From: Alphaproteobacteria bacterium
GTDB lineage: Bacteria > Pseudomonadota > Alphaproteobacteria > Rhizobiales > GCA-2746425
Assembly (NCBI GenBank): GCA_024743215.1
Contig: JANSWZ010000001.1
Location: forward strand, 124,001-188,000
Direction of reading: 5' to 3'
Length of the DNA stretch: 64,000 nucleotides
Position numbers and translations under genes: made by a program. Shown here in pieces: positions 36,036 to 44,537 of the stretch. Every line of letters begins with the position of its first letter. The stretch's first letter is position 1. The notes under the pieces were generated by a model. The model ran no database searches. It worked only from the letters and a program-made list of their open reading frames with translations, and had not been told where the DNA came from.

Positions 36036-37075
36036 AGGATCAAATTCTCGCCTGCTTCCAGCGCTCCTTCCATAAATCCACCAAAATCGCCTGCCATTTC
36101 GGTTGAAGCAAAGGACAGCGCGCCTTGCCACAATCCAGTGAGGGATGGTGGTCGGCCATAGACCGGGTGGGCACCTACGTTTGTATGATCAGCCGGAGTG
36201 GAAATCAGACTGTTCTGGGCCCAATCTTCCAGGATCAATTCGGATGGGTTTTCTGCCTGCTTGCCGAAGAGACGGATCAGTTGATCCAGGGCTATCTGCT
36301 TCAGCGACTGATCCAGTTTGCTTCGACTGTCCGCTGGGACGCCGACAAAGCCGAATAAAGCATAGCCGCCGTTTTCCGCGGCTGAGGCGTCGTGGATTTC
36401 CACAAGAGGTCCGCGCTGGCTCATGGCGTCGCCAGACAGGCCGTTTTGCCTCCAGAATGGTGTGTCATAGACCGCGAAAATTTTGGCGTGACCGGCCATC
36501 CATGTGGGAATGTTCTGTAGAGCCTGATTGGCCCCTGCAGGAAGGGCAGGGTTGAAACTTATGCTGTCTGATGCGACCCGAGGTGGTGCCGTGATCACGA
36601 CATGCCGGGCGGAAATGGAGCCAATGGCTGTGTCGGCACGCACTTCGCCATTCGTGTGTGTAAGGGCTGCCACAGGTGCCGACAGATGGCATTTATCTTC
36701 CGGGAGTTCGTTGACAAGTGCCGTGATGAGCGAACCAAGGCCGCCTGCCAGACGCAACGATCCTTGCATGGATGCGTATCCCCGGCTGCGCAAAACTCTG
36801 CCGTCTGCCGTTTCGACAAGGCTTTCGCCTTCGGAATGTTGCTCAAAAACCTTCAGCTCAAACCTGTCGATCAGAGACTGAAGGCGTGGCTGTCCGGGCC
36901 AGAACCATGCCGGGCCGAGGTCGAAGGCGGCGCCCCCAATCGTTGTGGACTTTATACGTCCGCCGAATCCGTCTGAAGCTTCAACCAGCAGGAAGTCCGA
37001 TTTTTCACGGTGAAGGCGATCGGCCAGAGCGAGACCGGAAAGACCACCGCCGACAATGAGCGTTTTCGTCTGCAT
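36029..37075 (-). CDS. FAD-dependent amine oxidase family protein
   Basis: Flavoprotein of 348 aa, shorter than typical monoamine oxidases (about 450). The N-terminal dinucleotide motif is TLIVGGGLSGLALADRL, followed by GFGGRIKS, and the C-terminal FAD block is LTGLWQGALSFASTEMAGDFGGFMEGA. The substrate domain is compact, so the substrate cannot be guessed; protoporphyrinogen-oxidase-like and amine oxidase-like roles are both possible. It overlaps the start of the SDR gene, in the order cupin-SDR-amine oxidase. Confidence 0.85.
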   Translation of the reverse strand: MQTKTLIVGGGLSGLALADRLHREKSDFLLVEASDGFGGRIKSTTIGGAAFDLGPAWFWPGQPRLQSLIDRFELKVFEQHSEGESLVETADGRVLRSRGYASMQGSLRLAGGLGSLITALVNELPEDKCHLSAPVAALTHTNGEVRADTAIGSISARHVVITAPPRVASDSISFNPALPAGANQALQNIPTWMAGHAKIFAVYDTPFWRQNGLSGDAMSQRGPLVEIHDASAAENGGYALFGFVGVPADSRSKLDQSLKQIALDQLIRLFGKQAENPSELILEDWAQNSLISTPADHTNVGAHPVYGRPPSLTGLWQGALSFASTEMAGDFGGFMEGALEAGENLILS

Positions 37076-37758
37076 CAGAACTTTTCACTCATAGGCCGCA
37101 AATCCAATTCATGAGTCCAAGTGGATTTTGGTTGATGCGCCAAGGTCCAATAAGCGTCAGCCAATTCATCAGGTTTCATCATTCTTGCAGGGGCGAGATC
37201 GTGCAGGTCCCGACTTTTGGCGCTGTCGATGATGCCATCCAGAATGACGTGGGCAACGTGAATGCCATCTGTCTGATATTCACGGGCCAAAGACTGGGTC
37301 AGGCCGCGCAGTGCAAATTTGGCAGAAGCAAAAGCAGAGAAGCCCGAACCACCGCGCAGACTGGCTGTTGCGCCAGATACAAGGAAAGCTCCGCCATCTT
37401 TCTGCATGGCTGGCAGAACTGCCTGAGCCAGTGCGACTGCGGAGAGGACCATATTGCTCCAGGTCGCTTTGAAACTGTCTGGTGCAGTTTCCTGAAATGG
37501 CCCACGCACCAGATGTGCCGTGTTGTGAATGACGGTCGCTGGTGCGCCATGCTTTGCAATCAATCGGGTAATGGTGGCCTGTACAGCTTCCGGGTCTGCC
37601 AAGTCCACGCTCTGTATTACATGGCCCGAAGGTGCAATGCGCTCTGTGCGAGCCAAGCCTACAGCGTGATAGCCACCGGCTGCAAATCGGTCCAGCAAGG
37701 CGTCTCCCAAACCACTGCCGGCACCTGCAACCAATATGAGTTTACCGTTGCTCGCCAT
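37075..37758 (-). CDS. Short-chain dehydrogenase/reductase with Phe in place of catalytic Tyr
   Basis: SDR fold of 227 aa. The cofactor motif is VAGAGSGLGDALLDRF near residue 10, and NTAHLVRG replaces the usual NNAG. The catalytic serine is in VSGATASLRG, but the YxxxK position reads FASAK, so the tyrosine is phenylalanine while the lysine remains. This F-type SDR group ends with HVAHVILDGIIDS. It may use another acid or be a non-oxidoreductase. It is coupled to the amine oxidase and to the cupin gene, one base away. Confidence 0.85.
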   Translation of the reverse strand: MASNGKLILVAGAGSGLGDALLDRFAAGGYHAVGLARTERIAPSGHVIQSVDLADPEAVQATITRLIAKHGAPATVIHNTAHLVRGPFQETAPDSFKATWSNMVLSAVALAQAVLPAMQKDGGAFLVSGATASLRGGSGFSAFASAKFALRGLTQSLAREYQTDGIHVAHVILDGIIDSAKSRDLHDLAPARMMKPDELADAYWTLAHQPKSTWTHELDLRPMSEKF

Positions 37759-37759
37759 G

Positions 37760-38455
37760 TCAGGTTTTTTCCGTTGAAGTGATCGGGCTGGTTATGGGGC
37801 CGGCCAAGTGGTCGGATTTGATCCAGACCCGCGTTCCGACAGGCCCTGCTGTGGCTGCAAAACCTTCATCAGCGGGCAGTCGCAACCATGAGTCGACTTC
37901 AAACAGTTCATCTGCTTCGGTGAAACTGCCTTCCAGAACAAAGACCTCAAGCCCTTTGTGAGCTTGAATGCGGATTTCAGTGCCGGGGGCCCATACTTCA
38001 ATTCGAACCGTTTCATTGGCATCTTTGTGCAAAGGAATGATGCTGACGCCGGGCCGCTCTGCAGCCGGTTCAGGACTCATATCTGTCGTGTAGTGCGTTA
38101 CCGCGGTCCGGTCATCAAGATCAAACTGCCACAGTTTCACCAGTATGGTTGCGCCTTCTGAAGCGCTGGGCGTGTGTGATGATTGGGGCGGGTTGCGGAC
38201 ATAGCTGCCGACTGGAAAGTCGCCATGCTCGTCTTGAAACACGCCGGACAGAACCAGATATTCCTCGCCGCCGGTATGGGTATGAGCTGAAAACGCGCTG
38301 CCGGGTGCGTAGCGGACGATTGATGTTGCTCGCGCCACTTCATCGCCAATGCGGTCAAGCATGCGTCGGTCGACGCCGGGCATTGGAGAGGGAACCCAGG
38401 GTTCTATTGCTGCATGAACGACAGCGCGGATTTTGAAGTCTGAATTCTTGTCCAT
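37760..38455 (-). CDS. ChrR-type bicupin protein
   Basis: Protein of 231 aa with two cupin domains. The first has the metal-binding pattern SAFSAHTHTGGEEYLVLSG near residues 53-71, ending GSYVRNPPQSSHTP; the second is degenerate (EIRIQAHKGLEVFVLEGSF). Such cupins resemble the C-terminal part of the anti-sigma factor ChrR, but no zinc-binding ASD domain is present. The first gene of the cupin-SDR-amine oxidase operon, divergent from a TetR regulator. Function unknown; a metal-dependent dioxygenase or isomerase is possible. Confidence 0.82.
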   Translation of the reverse strand: MDKNSDFKIRAVVHAAIEPWVPSPMPGVDRRMLDRIGDEVARATSIVRYAPGSAFSAHTHTGGEEYLVLSGVFQDEHGDFPVGSYVRNPPQSSHTPSASEGATILVKLWQFDLDDRTAVTHYTTDMSPEPAAERPGVSIIPLHKDANETVRIEVWAPGTEIRIQAHKGLEVFVLEGSFTEADELFEVDSWLRLPADEGFAATAGPVGTRVWIKSDHLAGPITSPITSTEKT

Positions 38456-38544
38456 TTTCTCTCCATTTGGTGTTGGCTATGAAGTTCTTTGTCTATTCGA
38501 TGGCGTTTGATCCGATACGACTTGACGGGTGCGCCTGTCAACCT

Positions 38545-38562
38545 CTATCTATCAGTAGATAG
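38545..38562. promoter_or_regulatory. Inverted repeat, likely TetR operator
   Basis: Seven-base arms CTATCTA and TAGATAG around TCAG, in the divergent gap between the cupin operon and tetR and 17 bases before tetR. A TTGACG box lies at 38522-38527, so the repeat would cover the -10 region of the tetR promoter. Confidence 0.7.
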
Positions 38563-38578
38563 GTAAATTGGAATTGAT

Positions 38579-39139
38579 ATGAATAGTGATGTTTTGCCGA
38601 TGCGGGACCGAATACTGGACGCCGCAGAAACACGTATGCGGGGAAGAGGGTTTCACAGCGTCAGTTTTCGCGATCTTGCGAATGATGTTGGCGTGAAAAG
38701 CGCGAGCGTTCACTATCACTTCCCGCAGAAATCCGATCTGGGAAATCAGTTGGTAGAGCGCTATTCAGCGCGGTTTCAGGCTGAACTCGATGCTATTGAT
38801 ACGTCAGTTCCGAGCATGGCAATGACCAGGTTTCTGGCCCTTTATGATAACGCGTATTCGGTGGGGAAATCTGTCTGTCTATGCGCAATTCTTAGTGCAG
38901 AGGCCAACAGTTTGCCGGACACATTAAACGCCAGACTTTGTGGGTTCTTTGAGATGAATGTGCGCTGGTTGTCGGCCTTGAATGCGCGACACGGATTGAC
39001 AGACAGAGTGCCTGATCCGCTGGAAATAGTCGGTGCTCTTGAGGGCGCGATGATCGTGGCCAATGCAATGGCGGATCGTGCTGCTCTGATAGCGACAATT
39101 ACGCGGATACAGGCCGCTTATGATCCGGCGGCAGAATAG
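38579..39139 (+). CDS. TetR/AcrR family transcriptional regulator
   Basis: Repressor of 186 aa. The helix-turn-helix is at residues 27-49 (SFRDLANDVGVKSASVHYHF, then PQKSDLG), with an alpha-helical ligand domain behind it. It is divergent from the cupin-SDR-amine oxidase operon and next to an inverted repeat, so it is probably its repressor. The last 41 bases overlap the 3' end of the convergent hisC gene, an unusual arrangement for genes of different function. Confidence 0.9.
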   Translation: MNSDVLPMRDRILDAAETRMRGRGFHSVSFRDLANDVGVKSASVHYHFPQKSDLGNQLVERYSARFQAELDAIDTSVPSMAMTRFLALYDNAYSVGKSVCLCAILSAEANSLPDTLNARLCGFFEMNVRWLSALNARHGLTDRVPDPLEIVGALEGAMIVANAMADRAALIATITRIQAAYDPAAE

Positions 39140-40232
39140 CATCAAGATCGGCCAGAAATTTGGTGTTTTCCTGCTCTGATCCGATAGAAACGCGAATGTA
39201 GGTGTCGTATCCATCCTGTTTCCATGGTTTGACAATTGTTCCGCGTTTCAGGAGGGAGTCCGCGACAGGCATGGATGAGCGATTGACGTCAAAGAAAACG
39301 AAATTCCCAAGCGAGCTGGCTGTCTTGTAGCCCCGGGCGCTCAGTTTCTGCGACATGAGGTCCCGCTGCCGAACGGTTTCGGCTGTGCAGTGTCTCATAT
39401 GGTCATCATTCTGCAGCGCCAATGTTGCCGCCAATTGTGCAACCGCATTGACGTTGAAAGGCGTCCGGGTGAGGTCAAGGGCCTGCCGCAGTTGTTTTGA
39501 TCCACAAATACCGTAGCCAACCCGCAGACCTGCCAGCCCCCAGGCTTTGGAAAATGTCCTGAGAATGATCCAGTTTTGATCATCCGGCATCAGGCAGGTC
39601 AGTCCGGAGACGTAGTCGCCTTTAACGGCGTACTCGTAGTAGGCTTCGTCAAGCACCAGCAATGTGTCTGGATGCTTTGTTTCTATAACCTGTTTGAGCT
39701 GTTGCGGATTGAGCCAAGTGCCCACCGGGTTCATGGGATTTGCGAAAATAAGCATTTTAGCTGGCTTGTTTACCGCTTCCAAAAGCGCGTTCAGATCGGT
39801 TTCCAGCGCATCGGTGAGGCCAATCCGCTCAACTTTTGCGCCCATAAGTGTTGCGTAGTCTTCATGCAAAGGGAATGACGGATAGAGCGTAATAACCCGA
39901 TCTTCTGGCTGAACCACACTGCGGCATATGATGGAAATCAACTCTTCCGATCCGTTTCCGAAAATCAGATTGTCAGCCTCAACATCCAGATAGTCAGACA
40001 GCGTCGTTGCCAATTGTGCTGAATTTGCATCAGGATAGAGAAACAGATCCGAGCTTGCCAGTTTCAGCGCAGCGAGGACCTGCGGGGCGGGCCCGGCTGG
40101 GTTCTCATTCGATGCCAGTTTCGCGATTTCCGTCACACCATATTTCGACTTGACTTCATCAAGGCCCAACCCTGAATTATAGGGGTGAATATGAGCGAGC
40201 GTTGGGCGAAGGATTTTTTCCAGCTGGTTCAT
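39099..40232 (-). CDS. hisC: Histidinol-phosphate aminotransferase family enzyme of the hut supercluster
   Basis: PLP-dependent class I/II aminotransferase of 377 aa. It shows the HisC block LASNENPAGPAP near residue 39-50, NPMNPVGTW near 165, DEAYYEY and the PLP lysine K229 in RTFSKAWGLAGLRVGYG. HisC proteins transfer the amino group of glutamate to imidazoleacetol phosphate and often to imidazolepyruvate or aromatic keto acids. I chose ATG 40232 (TTGAGG before it): the longer ATG 40289 lies within a probable HutC operator. Placed with hut genes it may make histidine from imidazolepyruvate. Confidence 0.86.
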   Translation of the reverse strand: MNQLEKILRPTLAHIHPYNSGLGLDEVKSKYGVTEIAKLASNENPAGPAPQVLAALKLASSDLFLYPDANSAQLATTLSDYLDVEADNLIFGNGSEELISIICRSVVQPEDRVITLYPSFPLHEDYATLMGAKVERIGLTDALETDLNALLEAVNKPAKMLIFANPMNPVGTWLNPQQLKQVIETKHPDTLLVLDEAYYEYAVKGDYVSGLTCLMPDDQNWIILRTFSKAWGLAGLRVGYGICGSKQLRQALDLTRTPFNVNAVAQLAATLALQNDDHMRHCTAETVRQRDLMSQKLSARGYKTASSLGNFVFFDVNRSSMPVADSLLKRGTIVKPWKQDGYDTYIRVSIGSEQENTKFLADLDAILPPDHKRPVSA

Positions 40233-40276
40233 TCGGGCCTCAATATCTGCAATTCTGTTGCGAATGTTGGAATTAT

Positions 40277-40290
40277 TATGTATAGACATA
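40277..40290. promoter_or_regulatory. HutC-type operator a
   Basis: TATGTATAGACATA, one mismatch from the palindrome with core ATGTATATACAT, between the divergent hisC and SDR genes. It is identical over 14 bases to the site before hutF/hutI (52359). Confidence 0.8.
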
Positions 40291-40319
40291 TAAAATGATG
40301 CGCAAGAAGGTTTCTTGAA

Positions 40320-41093
40320 ATGGCACAGTCGATTTTTGATCTTTCAGGCAAGGTGGCGCTGGTTACAGGCGCAAGCCGGGGCCTTGGGCGGTCGATGGCG
40401 GTTGGCCTTGCCGAGGCTGGCGCAAAAATTGTTATTACCTCCAGAAACCTGGCGTCTCTGGAAGAAACAAGCGCAGAGATTGAGCGCATAGGCGGCACTT
40501 TTGTGCCGCTGGTGCTGGATGTCAGTGATGTGCCGGGCATGACAGATCAAATGTCCAACCTGGCAGCGCAGTTACCAGGTGGCCTTGATATTCTCGTCAA
40601 CAATGCGGGCTATGAAGAAGTTTGTCCGTCTCTGGATGTCTCCGAAGATGTTTGGGACAGGGTGGTTGATACCAATTTGAAGGGCGCTTTCTTCTGCGCC
40701 AGAAACGCCGCGCGGATGATGGTCGATACAGGGCGCGGCGGTGCTATCATCAATGTCTGTTCTCTGACGTCCTATGTGGGTGTCCCAACTGCGGTGCCCT
40801 ATGGGTCTTCAAAATCCGGTCTGCTGGGAATGACGCGAGCGCTTTCGACGGAATGGGCGGCAAATCGGATTCGGGTCAACGCTATTGCGCCCGGTTACTT
40901 CCGCACGGAACTGACGGATCAGTTTTATCAGAATGAAGATTGGCAAAACGCCATGCTGGAGAAAATTCCGCTGGGCAGTTTTGGTGATTCAAATGATCTG
41001 AAAGGTGCCGTGGTTTTTCTGGCAAGTGATGCGTCGCATTACATTACGGGCCAATGCATTGGAATTGACGGTGGCTACCTGGCCTCTATCTAG
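40320..41093 (+). CDS. Short-chain dehydrogenase/reductase (FabG-like)
   Basis: Classical SDR of 257 aa. The cofactor motif VTGASRGLGRSMAVGLAEAG is near residue 16, the structural NNAG near 93, the catalytic serine in NVCSLTSYVG and the YxxxK in YGSSKSGLLGMTRAL, with a normal tyrosine. The C-terminus GQCIGIDGGYLASI is typical. These enzymes oxidise or reduce alcohol and keto groups with NAD(P). It lies behind a HutC-type operator, divergent from hisC, so a role on an imidazole alcohol or keto compound is plausible but not proven. Confidence 0.9.
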   Translation: MAQSIFDLSGKVALVTGASRGLGRSMAVGLAEAGAKIVITSRNLASLEETSAEIERIGGTFVPLVLDVSDVPGMTDQMSNLAAQLPGGLDILVNNAGYEEVCPSLDVSEDVWDRVVDTNLKGAFFCARNAARMMVDTGRGGAIINVCSLTSYVGVPTAVPYGSSKSGLLGMTRALSTEWAANRIRVNAIAPGYFRTELTDQFYQNEDWQNAMLEKIPLGSFGDSNDLKGAVVFLASDASHYITGQCIGIDGGYLASI

Positions 41094-41171
41094 AGGCTGG
41101 ACTCGCTTGAGGAGAGAGAAAATATGGAAATAGCCAGTCCTTACTTGACATTTCGGCAAGGCCCGCTTTTC

Positions 41172-41183
41172 ATGTATATACAT
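41172..41183. promoter_or_regulatory. HutC-type operator b
   Basis: Perfect 12-bp palindrome ATGTATATACAT, 60 bases before the GTG of the importer ATPase. A consensus TTGACA box is at 41145-41150, which would place the operator over or just behind the -10 region. Confidence 0.85.
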
Positions 41184-41242
41184 ATCGTTTGCCGGGTGTC
41201 GTCATGTCAAAGAAACGATCCAGTCCATAAGGCCTCTCTCAC

Positions 41243-42367
41243 GTGAATACTAACGCAATTCCGGCCCAAACTCCGGCGGTCTCAGCTTCCAATGTCGCGA
41301 TGCAGTTTTCTGACTTGATGGCAGTCAAGGATGCAAATTTTGAGTTGGAAAATGGTCGCTTTCTGACGATATTGGGACCGTCAGGGTCCGGCAAAACCAC
41401 GCTGCTGCGTATGATCGCCGGCTTTTTGAAGCCGACACAAGGCCAGATCTTCATAAACGGCAAGGAAGTCAACGCTGTTGCACCCAACAAACGTTCGGTG
41501 GGCATGGTGTTTCAGAAACTTGCGTTGTTTCCACATATGACTGCAGCCCAAAATGTTGCATTTCCACTGAAAATGCGTCGATTTGATGCCAAGAAAATTC
41601 CGGCACGCGTTTTGGAATTTCTGAATTTGGTGCGTTTGGATGGCTTGGAAAACCGGCGTATGAATGAACTCTCCGGTGGGCAGCAACAGCGGGTGGCTAT
41701 TGCGCGTGCATTGGTATTCGAGCCAGACCTTTTGTTGCTGGATGAACCTTTGGCAGCGTTGGATCGCAAGCTGCGCGAGGAAATGCAGCTGGAATTCCGC
41801 CGCATTCAGAAAGAACTTGGTGTCACAACGATCAATGTCACCCATGACCAGCGCGAAGCCTTGGTCGTCTCAGACCAAATTATTGTGATGGACAATGGTG
41901 AAATCCAGCAGGATGCATCACCAACACAGATGTACCGTACCCCGCACAACCCCTTCGTTGCCAACTTCATTGGTGTGACCAACCTTTTCGATGGGAAGCT
42001 GATGTCGGCCAGCGCCGAGGGCGCTGAAGTGCATGTTGGTGATCTGACCCTTTCCGGAATTTTGCGCAGCAGTTCCGATGCCTCGGTATTGGGCTCGCAA
42101 GCACGTTGTGCCGTGCGGGCTGAGCAAATTCGAATTGCTGCGGCACCAGATGCGCTTGGCACGCTGGACCTTACGTTCCAGGGCGTCGTAAAAGACGTAA
42201 TCTTTGAAGGAGAACGGCTGCTCTACGAGCTGTCAGTTCCCGAATTGGGAGATGAACCCGTACGCATTTTTCATCATGATCAAAATGACTTCGCTACTCA
42301 CGATGTTGGAGAGACTGTCCACATCGGGTGGATGAACCGCGACTTACATATTTTTGTCGCATCCTAA
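41243..42367 (+). CDS. ABC transporter ATP-binding protein, PotA type
   Basis: ATPase of 374 aa for a spermidine/putrescine-type importer. Walker A is GPSGSGKTT near residue 50, the signature LSGGQQQRVAIARA near 148, Walker B LLLLDEPLAALD, the switch histidine INVTHDQREALVV, and a C-terminal TOBE domain. The GTG start has a poor ribosome site and overlaps the stop of a 40-codon open frame at 41124-41246 that has a good ribosome site. First certain gene of the eight-gene operon that ends at 50158. Confidence 0.93.
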   Translation: MNTNAIPAQTPAVSASNVAMQFSDLMAVKDANFELENGRFLTILGPSGSGKTTLLRMIAGFLKPTQGQIFINGKEVNAVAPNKRSVGMVFQKLALFPHMTAAQNVAFPLKMRRFDAKKIPARVLEFLNLVRLDGLENRRMNELSGGQQQRVAIARALVFEPDLLLLDEPLAALDRKLREEMQLEFRRIQKELGVTTINVTHDQREALVVSDQIIVMDNGEIQQDASPTQMYRTPHNPFVANFIGVTNLFDGKLMSASAEGAEVHVGDLTLSGILRSSSDASVLGSQARCAVRAEQIRIAAAPDALGTLDLTFQGVVKDVIFEGERLLYELSVPELGDEPVRIFHHDQNDFATHDVGETVHIGWMNRDLHIFVAS

Positions 42368-42415
42368 AGGCCTCTGACACCTGTCGGGCCTGAACCAGAA
42401 ACAGGGAGTATTTAT

Positions 42416-43519
42416 ATGCCCATAGACAAGACATTCAATCGCAGGCAGCTGCTGAAGACCACAGCCACCGTTGGTGCTGCCGGTGTTTTTGTGGCCTCCG
42501 CACCATCTATTCTTCGTGCTGCAGAGCCGGACAAGCCATCTGAAATCATCGTACGTGCATGGGGTGGCCCATGGGTCGAAGCCTTGAAGAATGGTGTTTC
42601 AGATCGCTTCACAGCTGAAACCGGCATTCGGGTTATCCATGATCTGACTGAAGATAATGAAATTCAGCCGAAAGTCTGGGCGGCAGTTGCGCAAGGTCGC
42701 ACACCACCGATCCACATCAATTGGGATACGACAACAAACGCAACAAAATCTGCTTTGCGTGGCGTATGTGAAGATCTGTCGGATCTGTCCAACATTCCCG
42801 GAACTACGGATCTTGCCAAGCCTGTTGGCGTTGATGGCTACCCGATCGTAAACACATATGGCTATGTTTATGTGTTGGCCTATCGTCCATCTGCGTTCCC
42901 CGATGGCCCGCCAAAATCCTATCATGATTTGCTTGATCCAAAGTTCAAGGGTCGTCTGGCTTTCTACAATGATGGCATTGGTTTCCATTTCCCGGCACAG
43001 GTTGCTGGTGGCGGAAGTCTGGATGGTATTCCTGATGCCATGGACCCTGCCTGGGAATTCATCACCAAGATGAAAGATCAAAACCCGCTTCTTGGCGAAG
43101 ATCCCGACTTTGTGACCTGGTTCCAGAATGGTGAAATTGATGCGGCTTGCACCATTTCAACCAATGCTCTGGGCGCTAAGAAGAATGGCGTTGATATTGC
43201 CTGGACAGTGCCGGATGAGGGCGCGAAGTTCGACACTGATGGACTTTGGATTCCAAAAGGTCACTCTGAAGGCGATCTCTACTGGTCCAAAGCCTATATC
43301 AACAGCGCTCTGACCAAAGAATCACAGCAAATCTGGCTGGATGGTCTTGGTCTCCCTGGTGTTGTGCCAGGCCTGACACCTCCTCCTGGCATGGCGGGCG
43401 ATCCTGCTTATCCGACAAAGCCTGAAGACTTTGAGCGTCTCATTCGCATCTCCGGCCAGATTCAGGTCGAAAATGAGAGCGATTGGTTCTCCAAATTCAA
43501 AACCATCATGCAGGGCTAA
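42416..43519 (+). CDS. ABC transporter substrate-binding protein, PotD-like, Tat-exported
   Basis: Periplasmic binding protein of 367 aa. The N-terminus has a twin-arginine signal (FNRRQLLKTTATVGAAG) ending near ILRAAEP, so the protein is probably folded before export. The mature part has the PotD/PotF-type start EIIVRAWGGPWVEALKNGV. Members bind polyamines, amino-acid derivatives or other small cations. The hut context suggests an imidazole compound as ligand, which is inference. Confidence 0.9.
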   Translation: MPIDKTFNRRQLLKTTATVGAAGVFVASAPSILRAAEPDKPSEIIVRAWGGPWVEALKNGVSDRFTAETGIRVIHDLTEDNEIQPKVWAAVAQGRTPPIHINWDTTTNATKSALRGVCEDLSDLSNIPGTTDLAKPVGVDGYPIVNTYGYVYVLAYRPSAFPDGPPKSYHDLLDPKFKGRLAFYNDGIGFHFPAQVAGGGSLDGIPDAMDPAWEFITKMKDQNPLLGEDPDFVTWFQNGEIDAACTISTNALGAKKNGVDIAWTVPDEGAKFDTDGLWIPKGHSEGDLYWSKAYINSALTKESQQIWLDGLGLPGVVPGLTPPPGMAGDPAYPTKPEDFERLIRISGQIQVENESDWFSKFKTIMQG

Positions 43520-43538
43520 CAGCCCCGCTACAAAGGTT

Positions 43539-43567
43539 CACCGGGCGGTCGATTTGATCGCCCGGTG
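43539..43567 (+). promoter_or_regulatory. Intercistronic hairpin after the binding-protein gene
   Basis: Nine-bp stem CACCGGGCG/CGCCCGGTG extended inward by three weaker pairs, 19 bases after the stop. No T run follows; probably an mRNA-stability element. Confidence 0.72.
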
Positions 43568-43592
43568 CTGTCCCCAAAGAGCACGCACCCAA

Positions 43593-44537
43593 ATGCAACG
43601 TAGTCCTTCCTCATATCCAATTATATGGCGCGTCATGGATGTCCTGGAGACAACCTTTGCGGCCGTATGGCCAAAAGGCGGCGGCAAGTTCACGCCATAT
43701 CTGATGCTGACGCCAGCGATTGTGCTCGTGGGAACACTGGTGGTTGGACTGCTTTACATCGGGGATTCTTCGCTGCGGGTTCTGGACAGGTCCACATTTC
43801 TGTTTTCCGATTACTGGACCCTTGATAATTATATACGGGCACTGTCCGAACCGTTTATTTTCACGGTGGTCTGGCGCAGTTTGCTGGGCGCGGTGATCGT
43901 CACAATCGTGACGCTTATGCTGGCCTTTCCCTATGCTTACATCATGGTCCGTACACCCAGTTCATTTGTGCGCAAATTCCTTCTCATTGCACTGTTTCTG
44001 CCATTTTTTATCGGGCAGGTTGTCCGCGCCTATGGATGGCTTATCATCCTGGGCAATCAGGGCATCGTGAACGATGTTTTGGGGCTCGTTGGCGTTGAAC
44101 CGTTGCGCCTTCTGTTCAACTATCCGGCAGTTCTGTTTGGCCTTGTGCAGTACATGCTGCCCTTTGGGGTGCTTATGCTGGCACCGGCATTGACGGCCAT
44201 TCCCGAGGAGATTGAAGCGGCATCCGGTTCGCTGGGTGCAAGCTGGGTCAAGACGATGACCCATATCGTTCTGCCAATGGCAAAGCCCGGTCTGATTGGC
44301 GCGGGTCTCGTGGTTTTGACATTGTCTTTGACCGACTTTGCCATGCCGGCCATTCTGGGTGGCGGCACGCAGGATTTCATTGCCAATGCCATTTATGACC
44401 AGTTCTTCCGCACGTCTGATCAGGGGTTCGGCTCGACACTCGCTCTGCTGCTGATCGCGCTTGGGTCCATATTGGTTGGAATCATATTCGCCGTCTTTGG
44501 TGCCGGAACGCTGGCACTGGATGGGTCGCGAAAATGA
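43593..44537 (+). CDS. ABC transporter permease, PotB type
   Basis: Inner-membrane permease of 314 aa with six predicted spans. The first is near residues 40-65 (TPAIVLVGTLVVGLLYIG) and the EAA loop near 205 reads IPEEIEAASGSLGASWVK. ATG 43593 gives a reasonable cytoplasmic N-terminus; ATG 43635 is a shorter alternative, and the upstream extension inside the preceding gene is rejected. It overlaps the next permease by four bases (ATGA). Confidence 0.9.
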   Translation: MQRSPSSYPIIWRVMDVLETTFAAVWPKGGGKFTPYLMLTPAIVLVGTLVVGLLYIGDSSLRVLDRSTFLFSDYWTLDNYIRALSEPFIFTVVWRSLLGAVIVTIVTLMLAFPYAYIMVRTPSSFVRKFLLIALFLPFFIGQVVRAYGWLIILGNQGIVNDVLGLVGVEPLRLLFNYPAVLFGLVQYMLPFGVLMLAPALTAIPEEIEAASGSLGASWVKTMTHIVLPMAKPGLIGAGLVVLTLSLTDFAMPAILGGGTQDFIANAIYDQFFRTSDQGFGSTLALLLIALGSILVGIIFAVFGAGTLALDGSRK

